Both the position numbers and the translations under genes were made by a program. The notes under the pieces were generated by a model, which was given only the letters and a program-made list of their open reading frames with translations, was not told the DNA's origin and searched no databases. A DNA stretch of 64,000 nt. Source: Chania multitudinisentens RB-25 (lineage in GTDB: Bacteria; Pseudomonadota; Gammaproteobacteria; Enterobacterales; Enterobacteriaceae). Below are positions 25,432 to 33,713 of this stretch, piece by piece; the stretch's first letter is position 1; every line of letters begins with the position of its first letter. The DNA lies in contig NZ_CP007044.2 in assembly GCF_000520015.2 (NCBI RefSeq), positions 4,898,001 through 4,962,000 on the forward strand. The letters are read 5' to 3'.

Positions 25432-28035
25432 TTACAAACACTGTCCATTGGCTAACTGAACACCCGCGTTGTCTACCGTTGGTTTCGCCAAGTTATATGT
25501 CACCTGACACTGCTGATCCGCACTTGAGCCCCATTTCACCTTCAGGGAACCACTCTGTGCCAGCCCAGTCAGATATACTTGACCCTGATCGCCCACGATA
25601 AAACCCTGGGCCGAATTTTGTGCCGGATCGTTGACCGTGGCACCAAACGGTACCGGTGCACCACCTGCGCGCAACAGAGTCATCAGGACACGTTGCCCTA
25701 TACTGGTTTCAAAATCAGCACGTACCACTGCCCCTCTGGTCGGTACCACCTTCTGGCTCGCCAAGGCGAGTTCAACGTTATCTGCCAGCGTTTCCGTATT
25801 TAACTGTACGGTGTTTTTACGGTATGGGCTGGTATAAGGCACGATGGCATAGCCCCGCCAGTCGGTTTTCACTCCGGTCTGGCTACTCACCCCAACACCG
25901 TTGGCCCCCGGCGCTTTAACCAACGCCACGGTTTCCCCTAGTGGCTGACCGAAAGTGATACCATTTGCATGGGCGATAATGCCCCCTTGTACCCCATAGT
26001 TAAAACGCTGATTGTTGCGGTCATACCCGTAACCGGCGTTCACCTGCCCATAGGTGCCACGGTAATCGGCATTCAGATTGCCGCTGTTACCTACGCCTTG
26101 GGTGCCATAACCTTGCTGTACACTCCAGCTCAGGTTGTTGTTCGCCAATGCCGTGCCACTCATACCAGCAGCGTGTGATGCCCCGCCTCTTTGACTGCTG
26201 TTCATACTGTAGTTGGCATAAGTGTTCTTCATCCAGCGGTCCAGTGGCACACTTACGTTCAGAGAGAACACTTGGTCTTTATCGTATACTCGTCCGCTCC
26301 CGCCGCTGCCGTTAGCCGCCGCGTTCCTGCTGTAGCTGTAATTCAGGCTGTAACTGATACCGTTCCAACTGTTGTTGTAGCCAGCCCCAACAGAGCGCAT
26401 TGTACGGTTGCTATTCCAGTAGTCTTCACTTATCCAACTCAGCGACAACGCCCCGGCACCTTCCCACAAATTCTGATTCATGGTCAGTTCAGAACGGTTA
26501 CGACGGCGCTCAACCAATGGGCGGCTCCCTCTGTCACGATAGGTATCCAATACTTCCTGTAAGCTGAAGTAGCCATCGGTAGAGTAACGGTAACCGGCGA
26601 TGGCAAAGTTGGTGCCGGTTTGTACAAAGTTCTTGCTGTAACGAATACGCCATGACTGGCCATTGTCCTTCGGCCGGTCTTGCAGCGTGGACCACGCCTG
26701 GGTTACGTCAGCAGACAGAGCGCCAAAGTCACCGAGGTTTTTCCCCACCCCCAATGCTAATGCATGGTACATGCTGGCAAACTGCCCACCGCCGTAGGCG
26801 GTTAGACCATATGGCAGGCCGTAAATAGCGGTGGCCTGACCGAAGGGGGTTTTCTCGACACTGTTGTCGTAAGCACGGTATTGCCCGCCGGTCACTGCGT
26901 ATTTCAGGCGGCCTTCACGTTGCAACACAGGTACTGATGCATACGGTACTACCAGTTGTTGTTCTCTACCGTCCGACTCGCGAATGGTGACAAACAGGTT
27001 GCCGCTGCCCCCAGTAGGGTACATATCAGTGATTTCAAAGGCTCCTGGTGCCACAAAGCTCTGGTAAATCACATAACCATTTTGGCGGATGATCACCTGA
27101 GCGTTGGTGCGAGCGATACCGCGAATGACCGGCGCATAGCCTTTCAGGCTGTCAGGAATCATGTCATCGTCCGAGGCTATCTGAGCCCCACGAAACGGTA
27201 CGCTGTCAAACACATCGCTTGGCGAGGTACTGTCCCCCAGAAGCAGTTGGCTCTTGAGTACCTTGATATCACGCGCAGCATAGGTGTACACCGTATTCCA
27301 GTCATTCTGCCCCTGACCATCGCGGTTCCAGGTCGTGTAGTTACGCAAACGCCATGGGCCAAGGTTGATACCGGGGCGCAGGTTGGCAAACTGGCTGCTG
27401 GTGTTGCTCCCTTCATTATTGCGCCTCTCGGTATTCGCCCCGCTCAGACTGTAATTCAGTAATAGGGCCGGGATACCGTTATCCCACTGACTTTCCGGTA
27501 CCGAGCCACGTGCTGTCTGTGACAAAGCCGCCTGGGGAATGCTCAACAGCAATTGTTGAGCGTCGAAACGGAACTCGGTACTGGCTTGCGGAATGGCGCT
27601 CAAATTGGCACAGGATGCGCCTGCTTTACCCAGAGCAGGAAACAGGTCGGTTTTCACCCCCATTGCTTTCAATTGTTCCACACTCAGGCAAGGTTGCAGG
27701 TAGTCTTGCTCTTCGCTGTTCTCTCCGGCCTTGAATTCAACGTTGTATGTATCCCGCTGCTCGTTATTAAGGTAGATATCGACCCGATAGATGCCTGGTG
27801 CCTGCGATACCCCATCTTCAAACAGAGACAGGTCAGTATTGCCCTGATGTTGCGCCCCCCCTCCTGCCTCCAACAAGGCCGGGTTAAACGATTCACGCGC
27901 CTGCGCTTCGAAAGCCATGCCGCTCAGCAAAGCCATCTGTGCTGCAATAAAATAAGCGAGCGGATTGACGCGCAACGAAGGTTGACTTTTTTTCACATTC
28001 TTAGACATGTACGCGGCCTTTATAATAATCGACAT
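25432..28035 (-). CDS. Outer-membrane fimbrial usher (FimD/PapC family)
   Basis: 867 residues, typical for the family. The N-terminal domain has FNPALLE and YRVDIYLNN, followed by a pore with plug domain (RGAQIASDDDMIPDS). The C-terminal domains hold VLVKAPGA-type sequence, TDWRGYAIVPY and a late cysteine pair. It threads chaperone-subunit complexes across the outer membrane. The start is uncertain: ATG 28035 or the ATG nine codons on (28008) both precede the hydrophobic leader. Sequence is closest in pattern to FimD-type (type 1) ushers. Confidence 0.93.
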   Translation of the reverse strand: MSIIIKAAYMSKNVKKSQPSLRVNPLAYFIAAQMALLSGMAFEAQARESFNPALLEAGGGAQHQGNTDLSLFEDGVSQAPGIYRVDIYLNNEQRDTYNVEFKAGENSEEQDYLQPCLSVEQLKAMGVKTDLFPALGKAGASCANLSAIPQASTEFRFDAQQLLLSIPQAALSQTARGSVPESQWDNGIPALLLNYSLSGANTERRNNEGSNTSSQFANLRPGINLGPWRLRNYTTWNRDGQGQNDWNTVYTYAARDIKVLKSQLLLGDSTSPSDVFDSVPFRGAQIASDDDMIPDSLKGYAPVIRGIARTNAQVIIRQNGYVIYQSFVAPGAFEITDMYPTGGSGNLFVTIRESDGREQQLVVPYASVPVLQREGRLKYAVTGGQYRAYDNSVEKTPFGQATAIYGLPYGLTAYGGGQFASMYHALALGVGKNLGDFGALSADVTQAWSTLQDRPKDNGQSWRIRYSKNFVQTGTNFAIAGYRYSTDGYFSLQEVLDTYRDRGSRPLVERRRNRSELTMNQNLWEGAGALSLSWISEDYWNSNRTMRSVGAGYNNSWNGISYSLNYSYSRNAAANGSGGSGRVYDKDQVFSLNVSVPLDRWMKNTYANYSMNSSQRGGASHAAGMSGTALANNNLSWSVQQGYGTQGVGNSGNLNADYRGTYGQVNAGYGYDRNNQRFNYGVQGGIIAHANGITFGQPLGETVALVKAPGANGVGVSSQTGVKTDWRGYAIVPYTSPYRKNTVQLNTETLADNVELALASQKVVPTRGAVVRADFETSIGQRVLMTLLRAGGAPVPFGATVNDPAQNSAQGFIVGDQGQVYLTGLAQSGSLKVKWGSSADQQCQVTYNLAKPTVDNAGVQLANGQCL

Positions 28036-28150
28036 GTTTTATCCCATGGCCTACAGGAGAAAATCCTTGTTCCCGTGCCTTTTATTTCCCAACTGGTTGC
28101 AAACCGTAGTTGGGACCGTTAAGTAACTGCGTATTTATTTGGCGGTTTAT

Positions 28151-28822
28151 TTACAACGCCTTGGTGTACTCTTTACCCGTACTACCGTAATCACTAATAA
28201 GTGCCCAGCTCACATTGCCCACGCCAGTGCCTGCGGGTAAGGCAAAGCGGGTGGTACTGCCTGGTGCGACATAGGTTGCTTCTTTCACCTCTCTGCCCGC
28301 TACGCTCACCTTCTGGAAGTTCATATAAAACGAGGTTGGGTTAGTGACCTGTATGCCATTACCAAAACGTTGCCAGATGAGAGTTCCGGCAACATCTTCC
28401 GGGGTGCCTTTCAGCCCCTGTGGGCGATAAATCAGCTTGATGCGTGTTTTTATGGCGATCTGCAATGTGTTTTTGTCGCTGTCTTGCTCTATCGAGGGGA
28501 TAGACTTGATATTCATCCAAAACAGCGACTCTTTATCAGTTGGTAGATTGCCACCCGCTCGTACCACGCGCAGGAGGTTTTCCTTGCCACCATTCAAGCG
28601 GAACAACGGGGGAGTGACGATAAAGGGGGCTTTCTCAGCATCCGTAGCCCCTTCAACCCAACTCTGAATCAGATAGGCCGTTTTATCCGGGTTATTGACG
28701 CTCAGTGAAGACTCCTTTTTACCGCCGTCGTAAATCAGCCGGGTCCCCCCCACAATCACACCTGCTTGCGCCAGATTGGCGGTGAATAACAAGGTTAAAA
28801 TGAGTGAAGATAAAACTTTCAT
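28151..28822 (-). CDS. Periplasmic fimbrial chaperone (FimC/PapD family)
   Basis: 223 residues with a 20-residue signal peptide ending NLAQA. The PapD-like fold shows GTRLIYDGGKKESSLSVNN at the mature N-terminus, the subunit-binding arginine and lysine regions, NIKSIPS in the middle and YRP(Q) near the domain boundary. It supplies the missing strand to pilins in the periplasm. It lies between the major pilin and the usher in one operon. Confidence 0.93.
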   Translation of the reverse strand: MKVLSSLILTLLFTANLAQAGVIVGGTRLIYDGGKKESSLSVNNPDKTAYLIQSWVEGATDAEKAPFIVTPPLFRLNGGKENLLRVVRAGGNLPTDKESLFWMNIKSIPSIEQDSDKNTLQIAIKTRIKLIYRPQGLKGTPEDVAGTLIWQRFGNGIQVTNPTSFYMNFQKVSVAGREVKEATYVAPGSTTRFALPAGTGVGNVSWALISDYGSTGKEYTKAL

Positions 28823-28847
28823 ATTGGACTCTCTGGATAAATTAAAT

Positions 28848-28874
28848 AATAACGGGGGGATTTCCCCCGTTATT
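28848..28874 (-). terminator. Intercistronic hairpin after the major pilin gene
   Basis: AATAACGGGGG (28848-28858) pairs perfectly with CCCCCGTTATT (28864-28874), in the spacer between pilin stop and chaperone start. The following sequence is T-rich but not a clean run. It probably acts as a partial terminator or RNA-end protector, giving more pilin than chaperone and usher. Confidence 0.75.
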
Positions 28875-28902
28875 TCATGGCCTACGGTAATCAGGCCAAA
28901 TA

Positions 28903-29430
28903 TCAGTTGTAGTTGATGGTGAAGCTGGCTGTGGCGTTAGCAGGGCCTGCGGTCACTGTTGTTGCTGTGGCAACATAGCGTGCAACGAAATCCAGGTTAT
29001 TAGTGCCTGTTGATGCCAGTGGGTAAGAAGCAGATGCCGTATTCAACGGCAGAGCGTCTTGGCTGGAATCAGACAGTTGGATACCCACGCCTTGCGCTAC
29101 ACCAGCCTCTTGAGTCAAGGCCAATACGCTGTTGTCACCCGCTACCGTGGTACCATCAAATTTCACTGTTGCGCCCGTCAGTGTTGCCGGGCAGTTTTTC
29201 AATTGCAGAGTAAATCCGGTGGCCGCAGCGGTTGTTCCCTTACCGTCAAACGCGGTTTTAGCCACTCTGCCCAAAGTAACAGCCAGTGGGTTATTTACGT
29301 TGTTCACCACTTCACAGGCAGCATCGATAATTTCGCCGGTGAAATTAATCTGACCATCCGCAGCGAAGGTAGAAACAGAACCCATAGCAGCAGCGGCAAC
29401 CAGAGTGACAACGATAATATTCTTTTTCAT
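28903..29430 (-). CDS. Major fimbrial subunit (type 1 pilin, FimA-like)
   Basis: 175 residues. The signal peptide ends STFA at residue 23. The mature protein starts ADGQINFTGEIIDAACEV, carries two cysteines forming the pilin disulfide, and ends in ASFTINYN with the penultimate tyrosine of chaperone-usher pilins. AAAGGA lies nine bases before the ATG. It is the first gene of the four-gene operon, and a hairpin follows it. Confidence 0.93.
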   Translation of the reverse strand: MKKNIIVVTLVAAAAMGSVSTFAADGQINFTGEIIDAACEVVNNVNNPLAVTLGRVAKTAFDGKGTTAAATGFTLQLKNCPATLTGATVKFDGTTVAGDNSVLALTQEAGVAQGVGIQLSDSSQDALPLNTASASYPLASTGTNNLDFVARYVATATTVTAGPANATASFTINYN

Positions 29431-29818
29431 TTAATAATTTCCTTTAAGATACGGTTCATCCGTAATTTTATTTAATGTGATGCCAAAGCATCGTTCTCTC
29501 TAATGCTATTGATTGTGGTGAGCTCACCGCTCGGCCAATAGCGCCCGATAATGCTTCTGTGAAGAACTATTACAAACGGAATATTATTTACTGGTCATTG
29601 AGATTGAATATTCACTCATAAAAATAATTTATATGGTGATCGAAATGAATTGCTCTGAAAATTTTAATCAGGCGTCACAATTTCTTGATTGAAGAAAAAA
29701 TTCATTTCTATCCTCATTCAATAACCTTATCCATTATGATGTTTTAGTTGATATCATTTTTTAATCCATCACATCCTAATCAAGGCAGTAATTTTAAGGG
29801 AAATAATAAACAAGGAGG

Positions 29819-30028
29819 GTGGATATTCTTCAAAACATTAACGAAGAACTCTCCAATTCATCATCCCATCCCTGGATAGTAATGTTTTTATACCCTATAA
29901 AAATCATTATGGGTCTGTCATGTAAGCATAAGAAAGTCAGCAAAAATTTGATGGCTGTTCCTCAGGCAGTCAACAGAATAACTTTCGCACAGGATTCAGT
30001 ATTTCCCTATGTGGTGCTGGCGCTATAG
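29819..30028 (+). other. Possible small hydrophobic ORF, first copy of a diverged repeat
   Basis: A GTG at 29819 opens 69 codons (MDILQNINEELSNSSSHPW, then a hydrophobic stretch). AAGGAGG lies immediately before the GTG, too close for a normal start. A second frame overlapping its 3' end reads CGAGAIVIFMLALNVLIY and stops near 30102, as if one membrane protein had been split by a frameshift. Its 5' half recurs, with stop codons, near 30117-30205. I do not recognise a family. Confidence 0.25.
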
Positions 30029-30116
30029 TAATATTTATGTTGGCATTGAATGTTTTAATCTATCATATACCAACCAAGCCTTTAGTATTGAGAAAATTAT
30101 AAATCAGGTGCATTAA

Positions 30117-30205
30117 ACATCTTCCTTAAGAACATTAACTAGGAATACTCTAATTCATTATTTTATTTCAGAATAGTAATATTTTTTTATACCTCATAAG
30201 TATTC
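30117..30205 (+). repeat. Second, decayed copy of the 29823-29905 sequence
   Basis: The segments share blocks such as AACATTAAC, CTCTAATTCAT versus CTCCAATTCAT, and ATAGTAAT, in the same order and direction, about 295 bp apart. Read in the frame of the first copy, the second gives NIN-stop-EYSNS and RIVIFFY against NINEELSNS and WIVMFLY. This looks like an old tandem duplication that has decayed. Confidence 0.45.
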
Positions 30206-30414
30206 TTAACGGCCTATCCTATTAAAGGGTATTATCACGTTAGCTTAGTATAGAAAAGATGAAAAAGTCTGACCTGCCTAATTTTTGTCATAGTTAACAG
30301 ATAAAAATGTTACACCAAGGCTAGTCCACCGCGGGTCTGGATGCTAAAACTGTTTTTTAAGCATTATGCGTGCCCGCCAATACCTGCCAGCCGGGTTTAA
30401 AATCATTGAAGTGA

Positions 30415-30690
30415 TTTGAATCCCAATATCAGGTGTATTCATCGTTTTATGTTTCGATAATCCCAACACACAAGATTATTTCGGCATTTCTCTACCTGCT
30501 TATCATCGTCTTTAATGGTTTACTGGCATTGAGAGTGTCAGGGGTAATATTGGCAGCATGTTTGATGATGAATAACCGCGCGAAAGAAGCGCAATGCAGC
30601 GATGGTACCCCGCCTGACAGTCAGCAAGAAATCAATGATCTGGTCGGTAACATCAGCCGGGCGGTATTAATATTTTCTATTGGCTTTTGA
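30415..30690 (+). pseudogene. Possible remnant of a small membrane protein
   Basis: The frame is open from 30415 and has a GTG at 30433 but no ribosome site. It encodes a hydrophobic segment (IISAFLYLLIIVFNGLLAL) and then an uncharged-to-acidic tail with CSDGTPPDSQQEIND. A frame behind the repeat copy at 29.9 kb contains a similar DG-x(4-5)-SQQ stretch. It may be the leftover of a duplicated small gene. No family was recognised, and it may be noise. Confidence 0.25.
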
Positions 30691-31082
30691 TTTTGATATA
30701 AGCTCCCATTCATTCACTACCAACAACCCACTGTGCACACATGCCAACAAAACAGTGAAGGATGTAATGTTTAATAACAATACTGCGTTCTGCCCTCACC
30801 TCTTCCAGGTTCCGCAAACTCAGTGAGTACGTCAGATACCCAAACGTATTGAGCAACAACATCGATGGATGTAATACGGGTGACTAAAGGTTTTCCGAAT
30901 CAGAGATATGGACAGAAAACACCAAGAAAACAGCCTATTACCCAACATCGCCTTACTGCCGTACAATCATACGCCGATCGCCAACCCAAGCTGAAAACCA
31001 CAGGCGATCGATTACATCTGGCATCCTGTAGGTGGCTTCCTTACAATAAGAGATCTGTTGATACATAAAGCAAGGATTGACG

Positions 31083-32087
31083 GTGTCAAAAGCTAATTCA
31101 AATGCCACCATTGTAGACATTGCCCGCCGAGCCAACGTGACCAACATCACCGTTTCCCGTGCTTTTAATAAACCCGAATTGCTGAAGCCAGAAACGCTAG
31201 AAAAGATTCATGCCATCGCCAAAGAGATGAATTATGTCCCTAACGCTTTTGCTCAGGGATTAAAAAAAAGCAGCAGTCAGATTATTGGTATTGTCACCAG
31301 CAGCATGTATAACCCATTTTATTCCGGGTTAATTCAAACCGTCTCGCGCATTGCACGTTTGCAAGGTTATCAGATCATGCTGTTCGATACCGACGGCAGT
31401 GAAGAGGCTGAAATGCAGGCGATCCAGGCACTGTTCGGTTATAAAGCTCGCGGTATTCTGCTCTCGGCCGTTCGCGATGATAAGCACTATCAACCGGCCT
31501 ATCTCAACCAGGCCGAACGTTATCACACCCCGCTGATTCTTATCGACAGAGATATCTATAACCAGAAACTTAGCGGTGTATTTCTTAACAATCAGGAAAT
31601 TGGTCACCTTGCTGGAAAATACCTTGCCGCACAGCCGGAAAGTAACATCCTCATTCTCGGCGGCCCTGCCGATTCGGAAATAACTCTGGCACGTACCCGA
31701 GGTATCGTTGAAGCATTAGAAAAAAGAAAAAGCGAAGTCACCATCATCAATGGCGATTACGATTTTATTTCACAGGCGGCACGGGTGAAAGAGTACCTCG
31801 CTGCCCCGGAAAACCAGCCAGATTATATCGTCGGCTTGAATGGCATTATCACTCTTGGTGCCATTTCTATTTGTCACCAGCTTAATATTTATGAGCGGAT
31901 AAAGTTCTTTTCCATTGATGAACCCCCTAAAGCCTGGGATTACGGTTTACATATTGCCGGCGTTTACCACGATACCCAGATGCTGGGGGAAATAGCCGCA
32001 GAGTTATTGTTTGATGCCATCAAAAATAATCGTAACGACCGGCCTTTAAGACGCGAATTTTTTACCGGGATGCAGCTTATTCCGTAA
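31083..32087 (+). CDS. LacI-family repressor, probable regulator of the pentitol operon
   Basis: 334 residues from a GTG at 31083 that has AAGGA six bases upstream; a TTG two codons earlier is the alternative. The N-terminal helix-turn-helix reads TIVDIARRANVTNITVSRAF, followed by the hinge helix (AFAQGLKKSSS) and a periplasmic-binding-protein-like sensor domain from about residue 62 (IIGIVTSSMYNPFY). It is convergent with the seven-gene operon at 32158-39945, whose promoter carries two identical-pattern palindromes. Pairing regulator with operon is by position and operator type, not demonstrated. Confidence 0.9.
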   Translation: MSKANSNATIVDIARRANVTNITVSRAFNKPELLKPETLEKIHAIAKEMNYVPNAFAQGLKKSSSQIIGIVTSSMYNPFYSGLIQTVSRIARLQGYQIMLFDTDGSEEAEMQAIQALFGYKARGILLSAVRDDKHYQPAYLNQAERYHTPLILIDRDIYNQKLSGVFLNNQEIGHLAGKYLAAQPESNILILGGPADSEITLARTRGIVEALEKRKSEVTIINGDYDFISQAARVKEYLAAPENQPDYIVGLNGIITLGAISICHQLNIYERIKFFSIDEPPKAWDYGLHIAGVYHDTQMLGEIAAELLFDAIKNNRNDRPLRREFFTGMQLIP

Positions 32088-32157
32088 GATCCTGGGCTCA
32101 TCCAGGTTGCCCAACCCTGCGGCAACCTGGCAATCAAACGCAGGCTATCCTGCGCCG

Positions 32158-32850
32158 TCACTGACCATAATAAGCATTTTTACCGTGCTTGCGTAAAAAG
32201 TGCTTATCCAATAATGTCGGCTGCATCGGTGAGATCGCGGGTACCAATTGCCGCGTAGCCATCGCCATTGCCGCCACTTCCTCCAGCACCACCGCATTAT
32301 GCACAGCATCAGCCGCCGTTTTCCCCCAGGCAAACGGGCCGTGAGAATAGACCAGCACTCCCGGCACTTGCTGCGGATCGCACCCTGCGCGCTGAAAGGT
32401 TTCGATAATCACCTGACCGGTTTCCCGTTCATAGTCACCGGCAATTTCACTCTCACTCATTGGGCGCGTGCAAGGGATGTCGCCATAAAAATAGTCCGCA
32501 TGTGTAGTGCCAAGCGCCGGGATAGCCTGACCGGCCTGCGCCCAAATGGTGGCATTACGGCTATGGGTATGCACAATGCCGCCGATGTGAGGAAATGCGC
32601 GATACAACGCCAGATGGGTGTCAGTATCAGAAGAAGGTTTACGCTGCCCTTCCCGCACCACACCGTCTAAATCCACCACCACCAAATCTTTCAGAGTCAT
32701 CTCTTCATAAGCGATCCCCGAAGGTTTAATCACCACCAGCCCTTGTTGGCGATCGATAGCCGACACATTTCCCCAGGTGAAGGTCACCAAACCGTAACCT
32801 GGCAGGCTGAGATTCGCCGCCAACACCTGCTGTTTCAGTTCGCTTAACAT
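32158..32850 (-). CDS. L-ribulose-5-phosphate 4-epimerase (AraD/UlaF/SgbE type)
   Basis: 230 residues (E. coli AraD 231). It interconverts L-ribulose 5-phosphate and D-xylulose 5-phosphate by a zinc-dependent retro-aldol mechanism. Metal ligands are visible in HTHSRNATIWAQ (near residue 95) with a later YSHGPFAWG. The N-terminal LVTFTWGNVSAID is the family's phosphate/backbone site. The ATG overlaps the stop of the 3-epimerase gene by 7 bp, so both are coupled. It is the last gene of the operon and delivers product to the pentose phosphate pathway. Confidence 0.94.
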   Translation of the reverse strand: MLSELKQQVLAANLSLPGYGLVTFTWGNVSAIDRQQGLVVIKPSGIAYEEMTLKDLVVVDLDGVVREGQRKPSSDTDTHLALYRAFPHIGGIVHTHSRNATIWAQAGQAIPALGTTHADYFYGDIPCTRPMSESEIAGDYERETGQVIIETFQRAGCDPQQVPGVLVYSHGPFAWGKTAADAVHNAVVLEEVAAMAMATRQLVPAISPMQPTLLDKHFLRKHGKNAYYGQ

Positions 32851-33713
32851 GCGATACCCCCCATTTTCATCTGTTGCTCGATCCAGTGTTTTGCCTGAGC
32901 GATATGTTGCTTATCCTCACCATCGTTGCGCGCCCACATTTCCAGCAGGAACGGCCCTCGGTACTTCAACCGGTTTAAAACGGAAAACGTATGGGCAAAA
33001 TCAACGCAGCCGCTGCCAAAAGGCACATCGCGGAACATCCCTGCGGCCCCGGGGGCCACCGGTAAGGTGTCTTTCAAGTGAATGGCGGTGATCTGATCAA
33101 TACCCTGCTCAAGTTCGTAAGCCACGTCGTTACCCCAGGCACTCAGGTTGCCAATATCGGGGTAGACGGTGAACCACGGGCTGGCAATCTGCCGGGCAAA
33201 TTCACGCCATTTGCTGATGCTGTTCATAAAGGGGGTATCCATGATCTCCACCGAGAGCATCACCTGGGCCTTGGCCGCCAGCGCCACCGCCCACTGCATG
33301 CCTTCCATAAAGCGCTCTCGCGTATGGCGATCCGAGCTTTCGTAATAAACGTCATACCCCGCCAGTTGAATATTCCGAATCCCTATATCCACGGCAAAGT
33401 TCAGTGCTTTATCCATCAAGGTGCGCGCCTGCTGGCGTGTCGCCGCGTCGCTGCTGCCAAAAGGGTAACGCCGGTGTGCCGACAAACACATGCTGGGCAA
33501 CGCAATACCGCTGTCGAAACGGGCGTTAAGCAACGCCAACCGTTGTTGACGATCCCAATCCAAACGCTGTTGGCGTTCAGGCTGTTCATCTATCGAAATT
33601 TCCATAAACTGGAAACCCAGCTCGCTGGCAATATCCAGCCGCTGCGCCCAATCAAGCTGCGCCGGTAAGGCTTTCTCATACAGCCCCAGGCACACCGTAT
33701 TAGTGGCTTGCAT
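32844..33713 (-). CDS. L-xylulose-5-phosphate 3-epimerase (UlaE/SgbU type)
   Basis: 289 residues from the ATG at 33713, which lies inside the 3' end of the kinase gene; the frame extends far upstream inside that gene and is not coding. It converts L-xylulose 5-phosphate to L-ribulose 5-phosphate. The TIM barrel matches UlaE: LGLYEKALPA at the N-terminus, PSMCLSAHRR, IQLAGYDVYY, EIMDTPFMNSISK and YPDIGNLSAW, which carry metal-binding Glu and Asp. It overlaps neighbours on both sides (14 and 7 bp). Confidence 0.94.
   Translation of the reverse strand: MQATNTVCLGLYEKALPAQLDWAQRLDIASELGFQFMEISIDEQPERQQRLDWDRQQRLALLNARFDSGIALPSMCLSAHRRYPFGSSDAATRQQARTLMDKALNFAVDIGIRNIQLAGYDVYYESSDRHTRERFMEGMQWAVALAAKAQVMLSVEIMDTPFMNSISKWREFARQIASPWFTVYPDIGNLSAWGNDVAYELEQGIDQITAIHLKDTLPVAPGAAGMFRDVPFGSGCVDFAHTFSVLNRLKYRGPFLLEMWARNDGEDKQHIAQAKHWIEQQMKMGGIAC

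Larger units (their letters stand above)
29431..31082. other. 1.65-kb region without a convincing gene, upstream of pilin and LacI genes
   Basis: It contains the promoter regions for the fimbrial operon and the LacI-type gene, which diverge here. A 12-bp perfect palindrome GGTGAGCTCACC lies at 29517-29528, about 90 bp upstream of the pilin start. A diverged direct repeat lies at about 29823-29905 and 30117-30205. An open frame with hydrophobic character runs 30415-30690. I looked for paired 9-bp repeats of the fim switch type and found none. Confidence 0.55.

Noticed and set aside
29431..30000. Invertible fim-type promoter switch
   Set aside because: I looked for paired short inverted repeats of the TTGGGGCCA kind flanking the pilin promoter and for a nearby site-specific recombinase, and found neither.
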